Positions 1 through 9,142 are shown, counted from the stretch's first letter. The stretch is DNA of 64,000 bases from Leeuwenhoekiella parthenopeia (GCF_020782115.1 NZ_JAJGMW010000016.1:1-64000); one strand, 5' to 3'. The notes: generated from the sequence alone by a model not told the origin. Made by a program: numbers and translations.

Positions 1-105
1 TCAGCTGAGTCCTTCAATGCAAAGATCAAAGCATTTAGAAGCCAATTTAGAGGAGTAAAAAACATAGAATTCTTTCTATACAGATTAACTACAATTTTTG
101 CTTAA
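1..105 (+). CDS. Transposase C-terminus (ISAon1-like), cut by window edge
   Basis: An open frame enters from the left edge and stops with TAA at 103-105. It encodes 34 residues that read SAESFNAKIKAFRSQFRG and then end in FFLYRLTTIFA. This closely matches the conserved C-terminal tail of Bacteroidetes ISAon1-family DDE transposases, where the ESFNAKxKAFR segment carries the last catalytic glutamate. Only the tail is visible, so completeness and activity of the element cannot be judged. The identification rests on recognising the motif. The frame is too short to be certain from length alone, but composition and motif order argue strongly for it. Confidence 0.7.
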   Translation, partial: SAESFNAKIKAFRSQFRGVKNIEFFLYRLTTIFA

Positions 106-132
106 ACACAACAATTAGGATTGATCCATTAT
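1..132 (+). mobile_element. Right end of an IS element (ISAon1-like)
   Basis: The transposase tail ends at 105 and is followed by non-coding sequence with no other gene before tRNA-Phe. The stretch around 107-127, just after the stop codon and containing ATTAGGATTGATCC, sits where the right inverted repeat of such an element would lie. The partner repeat is outside the window, so the exact right border is an estimate. The element would end about 70 bp from the 3' end of tRNA-Phe. Confidence 0.45.
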
Positions 133-160
133 TCGTCCCCTAATTCGCATCCTGTAAAAA

Positions 161-196
161 CAAAAAACCCCGAAACGTAAGTTTCAGGGTTTTTTT
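161..196. terminator. Rho-independent terminator beside tRNA-Phe
   Basis: Ten-base arms at 167-176 (ACCCCGAAAC) and 181-190 (GTTTCAGGGT) pair with one G-T wobble around a GTAA loop. The hairpin is flanked by an A run on one side and a T run on the other, so it can act in both directions. It lies directly downstream of the minus-strand tRNA-Phe and most likely ends that transcript; it would also stop read-through from the IS end. Confidence 0.7.
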
Positions 197-197
197 G

Positions 198-270
<73 letters not shown>

Positions 271-415
271 TCGCCAAAGCGGCTGCAAATATAAAATCAT
301 ATTTTAAACTGCACAACACTTCTGGATAAAAATACTGATTTATTTTTTGAGCTTTTTGTAATTCGGTGAGTCTGAGGGGTAGAGTATTTGTATTTTTACA
401 AAAATTTTTCAGCGC

Positions 416-1147
416 ATGACGACCTTAGCCATAGATTTTGGAAATACCCGGGTGAAATTTGGACTTTTTAAGGATGGAGATCTTGATGCGTCCTATTCGG
501 TACTTGCTGCTGAAGCTCAAAATCAATTTATAAATCTTCACGAAACCTCTAATCCTGATGCAATTGTGTTCTGTGCTACAGGTAATTCAAAAGATTTTGT
601 CACGTTCCTAAAAAAAAGAGGTCTTTCGTATGAAGTTATTGAAGCCGGTACGCCGGTGCCTTATAGTAATTTATATAAAACCCCGGAAACGCTGGGCCTG
701 GACCGAAAAGTGCTTATGGTGGCTGCTTATAAAGAATATTCGGCCTATAACACCCTGGTAATCGATGCGGGCACTTGTGTGACTTATGATTTTAAAAACA
801 AGGAAAATGCTTATCTGGGGGGTGCGATATCGCCGGGTTTGCAAATGCGTTTTAAGGCCATGCATCAGTTTACGGCAAAACTTCCTGATTTGGAGGTTTC
901 AAAAGATGCCGTTGATTTAATAGGGACAGATACGTATAGCGCCATGCAATCGGGAGCTATTAATGGTTTGGTTGCTGAAATTGACGGGTTAATCGACCGA
1001 TATAAACTCGAATACGACGAGTTAAAGATTATTTTAACAGGAGGGGACGGGCTATTTTTGTCTGATAGATTAAAAAATGGCATATTTGCGGACTCAAATT
1101 TTCTCCTGAAAGGACTCAATTACATAGTAGAATTTAAAAGGACTTAA
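416..1147 (+). CDS. coaX: Type III pantothenate kinase
   Basis: CoaX phosphorylates pantothenate, the first committed step of coenzyme A synthesis, in the cytoplasm. The 243-residue length is normal for the family. The ASKHA-fold phosphate-binding segment DFGNTRVKFG is at residues 7-16, the substrate motif ETLGLDRK is near residue 95, the second acidic phosphate motif VIDAGTCVTYD lies near 115, and the ADP-binding LTGGDG is near 207. Type III enzymes are known to need a monovalent cation and to resist CoA feedback. The stop codon overlaps the next ATG (TAATG), so it heads the co-directed run that continues to 5885. No classical Shine-Dalgarno site is present. Confidence 0.95.
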   Translation: MTTLAIDFGNTRVKFGLFKDGDLDASYSVLAAEAQNQFINLHETSNPDAIVFCATGNSKDFVTFLKKRGLSYEVIEAGTPVPYSNLYKTPETLGLDRKVLMVAAYKEYSAYNTLVIDAGTCVTYDFKNKENAYLGGAISPGLQMRFKAMHQFTAKLPDLEVSKDAVDLIGTDTYSAMQSGAINGLVAEIDGLIDRYKLEYDELKIILTGGDGLFLSDRLKNGIFADSNFLLKGLNYIVEFKRT

Positions 1148-2403
1148 TGATCAAAAGAATTTTAATTGTTGTTTTAATAGGCTTTACAGTTTCAGGCTGG
1201 GCTCAGGAAGGAAATACATCACCGTATTCATTTTATGGTTTAGGCCTTTCTAATTTTAAAGGTTCTGTTGAGAACCAGGCGATGGGAGGCATAAGTATTT
1301 TGGGAGATAGTATTCATACCAATTTTAGAAATCCTGCCGGTTACGCTGCTTTAAAGCTTACCAATTTCACCCTTGCAGGAAGTCATACAGAAACCAGTTT
1401 GACCTCAGATGAGGGAAGCGGTAGCGTAAATTCTACAACGATCGATTATTTATCGCTTTCATTTCCCGTTTCGAGGAAGTTGGGCGTTGGTTTTGGTCTT
1501 ATACCTCAAACCTCAGTAGATTATGCAAATATCGAAATATCTGAAGACCAAATAAGTCAATACAGCGGTAGAGGTGGTGTAAATCGCGCTTATTTAGCTG
1601 CGGGACTTGAACCCTTTAAAGGTTTTAGGATAGGAGCTGAAGCCAGCTATAATTTTGGAAGCATACGCAACGAGATTATACAGGCCGATTCAGATCAGCA
1701 ATATGCAATTCGTGAGATAGATCGTTCAGATGTGAGCGGGTTTACTTATAATTTGGGACTTCAGTACGAGCAAAATCTGGGTAAAGGTTATTTGCTTTAT
1801 ACATCGGCAACGTTTCAGCCGGAGACGGCATTAACTCTAGAGAATGACCGCTCGCTTCAGTCTGTATTGTACTCTGCAGCTGATAGGGCAGTAGCTGGCG
1901 TTGTTGAATCTCAGGATTTTCGTTTAGCAGATTCTGAAATGATTATGCCAAATGAATATTTTTTAGGTCTGGGTACCGGGAAACGCAACGTATGGTTTGC
2001 CGGGGGTCAGGTAGAGTTTGCAGAAACCAGTAAGAATACTAACCGTTCCTTCAGTTTGAATAATGTTACCTATCAGGATTCTTATAAATATCGTCTAGGT
2101 GGGTATTTTATTCCGGATTACAATTCAATCACAAGTTATTTTAGCAGAGTCACTTACAGGTTAGGTGCGCGCTATGAAGAAAGTGGTTTATACATACAAA
2201 ATGAGTCGATTGACGAGTTTGGCATATCTTTTGGACTTGGGTTACCGTTAGGACGCGGATTCAGCAATGCCAACTTGACATTTGAATACGGCCAGCGTGG
2301 TACAAATAACGCAGGCTTAGTAAAAGAAGATTTTTTCAAAGTTGGTCTTAGTTTATCTCTCAACCCACTTAGACCGTGGTTTGTGCCTAACAAATACAAC
2401 TAA
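1147..2403 (+). CDS. Putative outer-membrane beta-barrel protein (FadL/OmpP1-like)
   Basis: The 418-residue protein begins with a Sec signal peptide (hydrophobic residues 4-17, likely cut after GWAQ). The mature part opens with NTSPYSFYGLG, an N-terminal pattern I know from flavobacterial outer-membrane proteins of the FadL/OmpP1 kind. The rest is rich in alternating aromatic and glycine beta segments and ends with strands around GLSLSLNPLRPWF. No ligand can be assigned. It is translationally coupled to coaX by a one-base overlap and precedes a TPR protein and lptC, a flavobacterial arrangement that suggests an envelope role. The barrel call rests on composition and pattern. Confidence 0.7.
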   Translation: MIKRILIVVLIGFTVSGWAQEGNTSPYSFYGLGLSNFKGSVENQAMGGISILGDSIHTNFRNPAGYAALKLTNFTLAGSHTETSLTSDEGSGSVNSTTIDYLSLSFPVSRKLGVGFGLIPQTSVDYANIEISEDQISQYSGRGGVNRAYLAAGLEPFKGFRIGAEASYNFGSIRNEIIQADSDQQYAIREIDRSDVSGFTYNLGLQYEQNLGKGYLLYTSATFQPETALTLENDRSLQSVLYSAADRAVAGVVESQDFRLADSEMIMPNEYFLGLGTGKRNVWFAGGQVEFAETSKNTNRSFSLNNVTYQDSYKYRLGGYFIPDYNSITSYFSRVTYRLGARYEESGLYIQNESIDEFGISFGLGLPLGRGFSNANLTFEYGQRGTNNAGLVKEDFFKVGLSLSLNPLRPWFVPNKYN

Positions 2404-2437
2404 AATTCTTATTATTGCTATTAAAACCTTTCAAACG

Positions 2438-3811
2438 ATGAAAACTAAATTTAAATTACTTTTTGTAGCTCTTATTGGAGCGGTAAGCTTTGCCAGCGCG
2501 CAGGCTACAGAAGAGTGTGTGACAACGATGTCTATATTTTCAGAGCACGCTAAAGTGAAAAATTACGATGCAGCTTACGAGCCTTTTATGAAGCTTCGTA
2601 AAGATTGTCCTACTACTTCATTTGCGTTGTACCAATATGGAGAGCGTATTCTTAAAGACAAGATCGAAAAATCTTCAGGGGCCGAGCAAAAAGCATTTCT
2701 TACTGATCTGCAAAAGATGTATCAGGAAAAGAAAACACATTTTGCCAGTAAAACCAATGAAGGTGAGGATATCTCAGAACTTGCCCTGGTAATGTATGAA
2801 AACAAAATAGGTACTACCGAAGAGCAGTATGAAATGTTCAAAAAAGCATGGGAAACTGATAAAGCCAGCTTTAGAAATGCAAAAGGTCTTTACGTATTCT
2901 TCAACCACGCAGTAAGTCTGCAGGAAGCAGGTAAGATTGAGTTGCAGGAGGTTTTTGATCTTTATGATGGTGTTCAGGGACACATTACCGAAATCCAAAA
3001 CAACTATGCGACCGATATGGAAAAAATTCTTGAGAAGAATGAAGCAGGTACTGCTTTAACCCCTCAGGAAAAACAACTTGAGAAAGCTGCAGAGGTAAAC
3101 CTTTCTAACTATTCTAAAGTTTCCGCAGGTGTAAATGGTATGTTAGGTAAACTGGCTGACTGCGATCGTCTGATTCCATTTTATCAGGCTGATTTTGAGG
3201 CTAAGAAAAATGATGTGGCGTGGGTTAGAGGTGCCGCAGGACGTTTGGTTTCTAAAGAATGTACAGATAGTGAGTTATTTGTTTCTCTGGTAGAGCAATT
3301 AAATACACTTGAGCCATCAGCTCAAACTTCATATTACTTAGGTCGTCTTGCTGAACAGCGCGGTGAAAATGCTAAAGCATTAGAATACTATGAAGAGTCT
3401 GCAGAGCGTCAAACTGACCCTGCTGAAAAAGCTAAAGTATACTACCGTTTAGGTGAGAACTTTAGAGACAAGGGTAATTACCCAAGAGCGCGTACCTATT
3501 ATCAAAAGGCTGTTGCATCTCAACCGTCTATGGGTATTGTGTACTTGAGAATAGCTTCAATGTATGTGTCTAGTGCCAATAACTGTGGTAACACCCGTTT
3601 TGAGAAACTTGCAGTGTATTGGTTAGCCGCAGAGACTGCTGCAAAAGCCGGTCGTATAGATCCTTCGCTTGCTGATACTGCAAATAAAACTGCTGCTTCA
3701 TACAGAGCTAGTGCTCCTACTAGAGAGATGATCTTTAGTGAAGGTAATGCCGGTCAGCGTATTAACTTTACCTGTTGGATTGGCGGTGGTGTAACCGTAC
3801 CCAGTCTATAA
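2438..3811 (+). CDS. Exported tetratricopeptide repeat protein
   Basis: The protein has 457 residues from the ATG at 2438. An upstream in-frame start at 2342 exists but would overlap the preceding gene and bury the clear signal peptide (residues 1-18, cleavage near FASAQA). The N-terminal half is helical, acidic and lysine-rich. The C-terminal half carries at least two TPR units, recognisable as SYYLGRLAEQRGENAKALEYY and VYYRLGENFRDKGNYPRARTYY near residues 300-380. Paired cysteines occur across the mature protein, which fits a periplasmic location. It lies between an outer-membrane protein and lptC, so an assembly or scaffold role is plausible but not shown. Confidence 0.8.
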   Translation: MKTKFKLLFVALIGAVSFASAQATEECVTTMSIFSEHAKVKNYDAAYEPFMKLRKDCPTTSFALYQYGERILKDKIEKSSGAEQKAFLTDLQKMYQEKKTHFASKTNEGEDISELALVMYENKIGTTEEQYEMFKKAWETDKASFRNAKGLYVFFNHAVSLQEAGKIELQEVFDLYDGVQGHITEIQNNYATDMEKILEKNEAGTALTPQEKQLEKAAEVNLSNYSKVSAGVNGMLGKLADCDRLIPFYQADFEAKKNDVAWVRGAAGRLVSKECTDSELFVSLVEQLNTLEPSAQTSYYLGRLAEQRGENAKALEYYEESAERQTDPAEKAKVYYRLGENFRDKGNYPRARTYYQKAVASQPSMGIVYLRIASMYVSSANNCGNTRFEKLAVYWLAAETAAKAGRIDPSLADTANKTAASYRASAPTREMIFSEGNAGQRINFTCWIGGGVTVPSL

Positions 3812-4402
3812 GTGAAACGATATTCACAACATATAATTCTAAACTTAGTCACAGCATTTGCTGTGACTTTGTTTTTTAGCTGCGGAAACAATGCTGAAGA
3901 CATTCAGAAGTTTAACCAGCGTTCCGAAGGGCCTTCTGCCGAGGGGGAAGGGGTGTTGCTTAAATATACAGACTCCGGTAAAGTAGTGGCAACCTTAAAG
4001 ACCCCGTTAATTATAGAATATGGTCTTGCTGATTTCCCTTATGAGGAGTTTCCTAAAGGGGTAGAAGTGACTTTTATAGACGATAATAAAAAAGAAAACT
4101 ACATCACTGCAGACTATGCGATTCGGTATAAGCGATCAGGGCTTATAGATTTGCGAAAAAACGTCGTGCTGATCACCAGCGACTCCACGCGGTTAGATGC
4201 TTCGCAGTTGTTTTGGAGCCAAAAAGATGAATGGGTGTTTACCGATAAACCTTATACCATAGACTTTCCCGACGATTCTTATAATAAAGGAGATCTTTTC
4301 GATAGCAGTCAGGACTTCAAAAATTTTATATCTTTAGAAAATCAAAGCCGTCTGTACGTTGAAGATAACGCTACAGAAGCTCCCAAAGACAGCATAAACT
4401 AA
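3812..4402 (+). CDS. lptC: LPS export periplasmic protein LptC
   Basis: LptC links the inner-membrane LptBFG transporter to the periplasmic LptA bridge in lipopolysaccharide transport. The 196-residue protein fits the family: an N-terminal hydrophobic segment (residues 9-23) ends in a lipobox-like LFFSC, followed by a beta-jellyroll region with GEGVLLKYTDSGKV and later LRKNVVLITSDSTRLDASQLFW, typical of LptC/OstA-type folds. Bacteroidota versions are often lipoproteins, unlike the TM-anchored E. coli form. The start is a GTG right after the previous stop, and the stop overlaps the next ATG, so translation is coupled on both sides. lptE lies elsewhere in the window (41106-41621). Confidence 0.88.
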   Translation: MKRYSQHIILNLVTAFAVTLFFSCGNNAEDIQKFNQRSEGPSAEGEGVLLKYTDSGKVVATLKTPLIIEYGLADFPYEEFPKGVEVTFIDDNKKENYITADYAIRYKRSGLIDLRKNVVLITSDSTRLDASQLFWSQKDEWVFTDKPYTIDFPDDSYNKGDLFDSSQDFKNFISLENQSRLYVEDNATEAPKDSIN

Positions 4403-4596
4403 TGTCTAAATACTTTAAATACTTCGAGTACGCGTATCTGTTTTTTGCAGCATTGTTTTTATATGAAGCAGCGCGAACGTGGACTGAAGAACCCTCAAAA
4501 GCCTATTTTTTTCTATTTTTTGTAGTGGTCGCTGTAGGCATGTATTTTTTTAAACGCAGGTTTAGGAAGAAATACGAGCAACGCAATCAAAATTAA
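4402..4596 (+). CDS. Small two-helix membrane protein
   Basis: This is a 64-residue protein of unknown function. Two hydrophobic segments (about residues 9-22 and 34-51) are joined by a short polar loop containing WTEEP, and the tail is strongly basic (KRRFRKKYEQR), suggesting a cytoplasmic C-terminus. It overlaps lptC by one base (TAATG) and is followed after two bases by the CorC-type gene. I know this position, between lptC and a CorC-like gene, from other flavobacteria, which supports it as a real gene. Confidence 0.75.
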   Translation: MSKYFKYFEYAYLFFAALFLYEAARTWTEEPSKAYFFLFFVVVAVGMYFFKRRFRKKYEQRNQN

Positions 4597-4598
4597 TT

Positions 4599-5885
4599 AT
4601 GGAAACAGAGATTCTTATCATCATTGTTTCTTTAATACTTTCCGCCTTTTTTTCGGGGATGGAAATCGCTTATGTATCGTCTAATAAGATACATATTGAG
4701 ATTGAAAAAAAGCAAAATGACCTTATTGCCAAAGTGCTTACCCGGTTAACGCAGAAACCTTCCAAGTTTATAGCTACCATGTTAGTGGGTAATAACCTGG
4801 CGTTGGTGGTCTACGCTTATTATATGGGAGGGATTTTACAAAACTGGCTCGAACTGGCAGATTTTGGGTATCCCTGGCTTACTGCATTTTTTGTAGAATT
4901 CAGCCTGCTTACCCAAACCATCATCTCAACATTGCTTGTGCTTATTACAGCGGAGTTTTTACCCAAGGTTTTTTTTCAGATTTACGCCAATACGCTACTT
5001 AAATTTTTTGCCATTCCCGCTTATCTGTTTTATGTAGCCTTTAGCTTTTTGTCCTCATTCATTATCTGGATTTCAGATAAAGTGCTTAAAAAGTTTTTTA
5101 AAACCGAAGGAGACGAGGTGCAACTGGCATTTACCAAAGTTGAACTGGGTAATTACATCACAGAGCAAATCGAGTCTGTTGAAACTAATGAAGAACTGGA
5201 TTCTGAAATCCAGATTTTTCAGAACGCACTTGAGTTTTCGGAAGTGAAATCCCGGGAGGTGATGATTCCGCGTACCGAAATTGTGGCGGTAGACCGGGAA
5301 GATAGCCTGGCAGAATTGCGAAGTCTTTTTACTGAAACCGGACTCTCAAAAATTTTGGTTTACCAAAACTCTATAGATGATATTGTAGGCTATGTGCATT
5401 CGTTTGAGCTTTTTAAAAAGCCGAAAAGTCTGGAAGAAGTGCTTATGCCGGTCATTTTTGTACCCGAAACTATGCTGGTTAAGGATGTTTTGAGTATTCT
5501 GATAAAGAAGCGTAAAAGTATCGCAGTAGTAATTGATGAATATGGTGGTACCAGCGGAATGATGACCGTTGAAGACATTGTGGAGGAACTTTTTGGTGAG
5601 ATTGAAGACGAGCACGATAGTGTTTTGTTAATCGAAGAGGAGCTAGGGGAGGACGTTTATAAATTTTCGGCCCGTCTTGAAGTTGATTACATTAACGAAA
5701 CCTATAAATTAGAACTTCCCGAAGATGAAAACTATGAGACTCTAGGAGGTCTTATTGTAAATCACACTGAAGGAATCCCTGCTGAAAACGAAATTGTAGA
5801 CATCGAAGGTTATCAATTTCTCATTCTTGAAACCACAAATACCAAGATAGAATTGGTTCAGGTTAAAGTTCTTGATAAGGACTAA
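4599..5885 (+). CDS. CNNM/CorC (hemolysin-family) transporter-like protein
   Basis: The 428-residue protein has the three-part layout of the HlyC/CorC/CNNM family: a DUF21 membrane domain (about residues 1-190, with FFSGMEIAYVSS in the first helix), a CBS pair (about 205-325, with SREVMIPRTEIVAVDR and the second-repeat segment VIDEYGGTSGMMTVEDIVEELFGEI), and a C-terminal CorC_HlyC domain (about 345-420). Family members are linked to magnesium or other divalent-cation efflux, with the CBS pair as nucleotide sensor; the 'hemolysin' label is historical. It is not GldE, whose N-terminus is different. A hairpin terminator follows at 5945-5968. Confidence 0.85.
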   Translation: METEILIIIVSLILSAFFSGMEIAYVSSNKIHIEIEKKQNDLIAKVLTRLTQKPSKFIATMLVGNNLALVVYAYYMGGILQNWLELADFGYPWLTAFFVEFSLLTQTIISTLLVLITAEFLPKVFFQIYANTLLKFFAIPAYLFYVAFSFLSSFIIWISDKVLKKFFKTEGDEVQLAFTKVELGNYITEQIESVETNEELDSEIQIFQNALEFSEVKSREVMIPRTEIVAVDREDSLAELRSLFTETGLSKILVYQNSIDDIVGYVHSFELFKKPKSLEEVLMPVIFVPETMLVKDVLSILIKKRKSIAVVIDEYGGTSGMMTVEDIVEELFGEIEDEHDSVLLIEEELGEDVYKFSARLEVDYINETYKLELPEDENYETLGGLIVNHTEGIPAENEIVDIEGYQFLILETTNTKIELVQVKVLDKD

Positions 5886-5944
5886 AAGGCATTCTGCTTC
5901 AGCATATTTACATTAATAAACCGGGTTTTATTATCAAAAAGGCT

Positions 5945-5968
5945 AATCTGCCCTATCGCAGATTTTTA
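5945..5968 (+). terminator. Terminator after the coaX-lptC run
   Basis: Seven-base arms AATCTGC (5945-5951) and GCAGATT (5958-5964) close over a six-base loop and run into a short T stretch. It lies 60 bp after the CorC-like gene and before the separate foldase gene. The T run is short, so efficiency is uncertain. Confidence 0.5.
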
Positions 5969-6049
5969 TAGCTGTATTTTGACTCGATTACATTTTATTT
6001 TTTCATTTAAAATGGTATTTTCGCCCACTATTTTACAAACACATAAAAA

Positions 6050-8170
6050 ATGGCAGTTTTAAACAAAATTAGACAGCGGTCTGTATTTCTTATTGCGATT
6101 ATAGCATTGGCTTTATTTGCATTTGTACTGGCTGATGTATTTCAAAACGGTGGATTTTCTACCCAGAAGTCACAGCGTATAATTGGTTCGGTGAATGGAG
6201 AGGATATAGATCAGCAGGAATTTGCAAGCCGGGTTGAAGCTCAGACTGCACGTTACGGTGGTAATATAACAAACACTCAGGCGGTTAATGCAGCCTGGGA
6301 AGAAGAATTGCGTCGCATCCTACTGGACGAGCAATTTGAAGAACTGGGCATCAGCATCGAGCAGGATCGCATCAATGACCTTCTTAAAGAAGCACTTGAA
6401 AACGATCCCAGCTTTCAGACTGACGGTGTTTTTAGTGAGCAAAAATTAAAAGAGTATATCGCTACATTGAAGTCTACAAACCCTACTATGTACGATCAGT
6501 GGGTGGCTTATGAAAAGCAGTTGGCTAAAAATGAGCAGCAGCAAATTTACTTTGACCTTGTAAAAGCCGGTATCAACACCAATTTCAAAGAAGGTAAGAT
6601 GGCTTATGAGATGGAAAATAACCTGCGTAACATCGAGTTTGTTCAGGTTCCTTATACCTCAATTGAAGACGATAAAGTAAATGTGTCTAAATATGACATC
6701 GAGGCTTATATCAAAGAGCATAAAGATGCATATCAGGCCGAAGCTTCACGCAATCTGCGTTATGTACTCTTTTCGGAAGATGCTACTCTAACCGACGAGG
6801 ACACCATTAAATCTTCTGTTGCAAAATTGCTTAATGATCGTTTGGCTTATACTGCAGCGACCAAAACCAACGATACCGTGCGTGGTCTTACCAGGACTGC
6901 AAACGTAGAAGATTTTGTAAACGAAAACTCAGACCTTCGTTACAATGACAGTTTCCTGTTTAAAAATGAATTACCTGTTGAAGTTTCTGACGCACTTTGG
7001 GCTTTGAATGAAGGTGATGTATACGGACCTTATAAAGACAACGGTTTCTACAAAATATCTAAAGTAGTAGCAGTAACTCAGATTCCAGATTCTGTACAAT
7101 CATCACACATTTTATTAACCTATCAGGGGCTTCAGAATGCAGCAGCTCAAACCCGCACAAAAGCCGAAGCTAAAGAATTAGCAGACAGTCTTGCAGGAGT
7201 AATCAGAGCCACGCCTTCAAAAATGGCAGAGCTTGCACCTGAGTATTCAGCAGATGGAAGCAAAGAAAAAGGAGGAGACCTGGGTTATGTGACCAAAGGT
7301 CGTTTCGTTAAGCCTTTTAATGATTTTGTATTTAATGGTTCTACCGGTGATGTAGGTGTTGTGGAGTCTCAATTTGGTTATCACGTAATTAAAATTGACG
7401 ATCAGAAGAACAGACAACGTGCTATTAAATTAGCTACTGTTGCTAAAGAGATCACACCTTCTCAGCAAACCATTAATGACGTTTTCAATAAGACGACCAA
7501 ATTCCAAATGGCGGTTAGCGAAAACAAAAATGGTTTTGAAGATATCGCAAAAGAGAATAACTATACCGTACGTCCTGTAAACAACGTAAAATCTCTTGAT
7601 GAGACTATTCCGGGTCAGGGCAGTCAGCGTGAAATTATTCGTTGGGCATTTGATGAAGATCGTAAAACCGGAGATGTAAACCGCTTTAATGTAGACGGTG
7701 GTTATTTGGTTGTTCAGGTTACTAAAAAGACTGAAAAAGGCCTGATGTCTGTTGACGAGGCTTCACCACGTGTAACTCCAATTCTTAGAAATGAGAAAAA
7801 GGCAGCAATGATCAGAGAAAAAATCTCAGGAAACGATCTTAATGCAATCGCCAGCGCTAATGGCGTGAGTGTACAAACTTCAACCGGAGTTAACCTTAAA
7901 AACCCAACTCTTGCCGGTGCAGGTACCGAACCTAAAGTAGTGGGTGTAGCTTTTGGCCTTGAAAAAGGTGAGGTTTCAAAACCTATAGATGGTGATAAAG
8001 GAGTTTATGTGGTTAAAGTAACCGAAATCACACCGGCTCGTGAGCTGGATAACTACGCAAGTTTTGCAATTCAAAAGCAAAATGCCGATCGTGCTACTGC
8101 AAATGGTCGCGTGTATCAGGCATTAAAAGATGCTGCTGAGATTGAAGATAAACGCGCAAGCATTTACTAA
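6050..8170 (+). CDS. SurA/PpiD-type peptidylprolyl isomerase
   Basis: The 706-residue protein is anchored by an N-terminal transmembrane helix (residues 13-30) and faces the periplasm, the PpiD layout. A SurA_N-like chaperone region covers about 40-230. A parvulin (PPIC) domain starts with QSSHILLTY near residue 345 and continues through GGDLGYVTKGRFVKPFNDFVF to GYHVIKIDD near 446. A second, degenerate rotamase-like part probably follows to about residue 690. It should help secreted and outer-membrane proteins fold, in line with the many envelope genes around it. It has its own upstream gap of 164 bp and a strong terminator behind it. Confidence 0.9.
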   Translation: MAVLNKIRQRSVFLIAIIALALFAFVLADVFQNGGFSTQKSQRIIGSVNGEDIDQQEFASRVEAQTARYGGNITNTQAVNAAWEEELRRILLDEQFEELGISIEQDRINDLLKEALENDPSFQTDGVFSEQKLKEYIATLKSTNPTMYDQWVAYEKQLAKNEQQQIYFDLVKAGINTNFKEGKMAYEMENNLRNIEFVQVPYTSIEDDKVNVSKYDIEAYIKEHKDAYQAEASRNLRYVLFSEDATLTDEDTIKSSVAKLLNDRLAYTAATKTNDTVRGLTRTANVEDFVNENSDLRYNDSFLFKNELPVEVSDALWALNEGDVYGPYKDNGFYKISKVVAVTQIPDSVQSSHILLTYQGLQNAAAQTRTKAEAKELADSLAGVIRATPSKMAELAPEYSADGSKEKGGDLGYVTKGRFVKPFNDFVFNGSTGDVGVVESQFGYHVIKIDDQKNRQRAIKLATVAKEITPSQQTINDVFNKTTKFQMAVSENKNGFEDIAKENNYTVRPVNNVKSLDETIPGQGSQREIIRWAFDEDRKTGDVNRFNVDGGYLVVQVTKKTEKGLMSVDEASPRVTPILRNEKKAAMIREKISGNDLNAIASANGVSVQTSTGVNLKNPTLAGAGTEPKVVGVAFGLEKGEVSKPIDGDKGVYVVKVTEITPARELDNYASFAIQKQNADRATANGRVYQALKDAAEIEDKRASIY

Positions 8171-8195
8171 TAAACCATAAGTAGAAAATAGATAT

Positions 8196-8227
8196 AAAAA
8201 GAGCCGCTTCAAAGCGGCTCTTTTTTT
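8196..8227. terminator. Bidirectional terminator between convergent genes
   Basis: A perfect seven-base stem GAGCCGC/GCGGCTC with loop TTCAAA (8201-8220) is preceded by an A run and followed by seven T residues, so it can end both the plus-strand foldase gene and the minus-strand GHMP kinase gene. The T run overlaps the stop codon of the latter. Confidence 0.88.
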
Positions 8228-9140
8228 AGTTTATTACCATTTCATCAAATGGGATCAGCGTTGTATAGCCTTTTTTCCTAAAGTATTCCTGTTCATCTAC
8301 GCCACCTGTCGCGAGAATAAAGTCGCCACCCCAGCCGCCCAGGCTTTTGATACTGCCGCTGTAGTCTTTAAAAAGCGTCTGCTTGATGGGTGCGGTATTT
8401 AAGGCTTTAGCGATTAATTGCTCGTGAGCCTCAATGAGCATACAGAAACTGGTGAGGTCTTCACACTTCAATACGGTCTCACTAATCCCTGAAATTTTGG
8501 TCTTGAGAAGTTCCTGTCCCGCTTTAGGTTGATTGCGGTAATTAGAGATGGCATCTCTGCTGTTTTGTTTTTTATTGAGATAGACGAAGAAAAGCTGTTT
8601 ACTAAAGGGAGGCTTAAAAGTGGTTTGATAAACAGTAGGCTCTCCCAGGTTTTTTTGGTATAAAATAGCCGCCTCAGCGCCTGCGCAGGCCAAATCGTAA
8701 CCACTACCCCCAAAGGTGGTTTCCAGTAGGCTGTACGGATTAATTTGTGCCCATTTTGCCAACATATAAACCAGCGTAGAAGACGATCCTAAACCCCAGT
8801 TGCGGTCAAATTCAAGTTTTGTGGTGATCTTCAGGCCGCTTTGTTCTGCCAGAAATTGCGGATTCAGCTTTTGAGCAGCTCTAAATAATTGAAGCAGGCG
8901 TTGTTTAGGGTCTTCGGGCTTTGCGATTTTCGCTTCGCTGATTTCAGGGTAGGTTAATGTGGTTTCAAACCAAATTTTCCCATCTGCATCCTGACTTTCC
9001 CAGTAAATGCCATTTTGGTCACTCGACTCTATGTATAGATGTTGCCCTTTCTTTGTGGGAACAGCTAAAGCTAAAGCACCGTCAAGCACGGCGTATTCGC
9101 CGGTTATTAAGAGTTTTCCGTGTGCGTAAAAATGCAACAT
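8226..9140 (-). CDS. GYDIA-family GHMP kinase (mevalonate pathway)
   Basis: The 304-residue protein is a GHMP-fold small-molecule kinase. The N-terminal motif HGKLLITGEYAVLDGA is at about residues 7-22, the ATP-binding glycine/serine loop NWGLGSSSTLVYM at about 105-117, and the name-giving GSGYDLACAGAEAA near 145-158. It starts two bases after a serine hydrolase gene that itself overlaps HMG-CoA reductase, so it most likely phosphorylates mevalonate or phosphomevalonate in isopentenyl diphosphate synthesis. Which of the two substrates cannot be decided from sequence, so I give no gene symbol. Confidence 0.85.
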   Translation of the reverse strand: MLHFYAHGKLLITGEYAVLDGALALAVPTKKGQHLYIESSDQNGIYWESQDADGKIWFETTLTYPEISEAKIAKPEDPKQRLLQLFRAAQKLNPQFLAEQSGLKITTKLEFDRNWGLGSSSTLVYMLAKWAQINPYSLLETTFGGSGYDLACAGAEAAILYQKNLGEPTVYQTTFKPPFSKQLFFVYLNKKQNSRDAISNYRNQPKAGQELLKTKISGISETVLKCEDLTSFCMLIEAHEQLIAKALNTAPIKQTLFKDYSGSIKSLGGWGGDFILATGGVDEQEYFRKKGYTTLIPFDEMVIN

Positions 9141-9142
9141 GC

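Noticed and set aside
2342-2437. Extended N-terminus for the TPR protein
   Set aside because: The extension overlaps the preceding gene and would bury the clear signal peptide that starts at 2438.
4599-5885. Identification of the CorC-like gene as gldE
   Set aside because: Length is similar, but the N-terminus lacks the GldE-type start as I know it and the gene is not with gldD or other gld genes.
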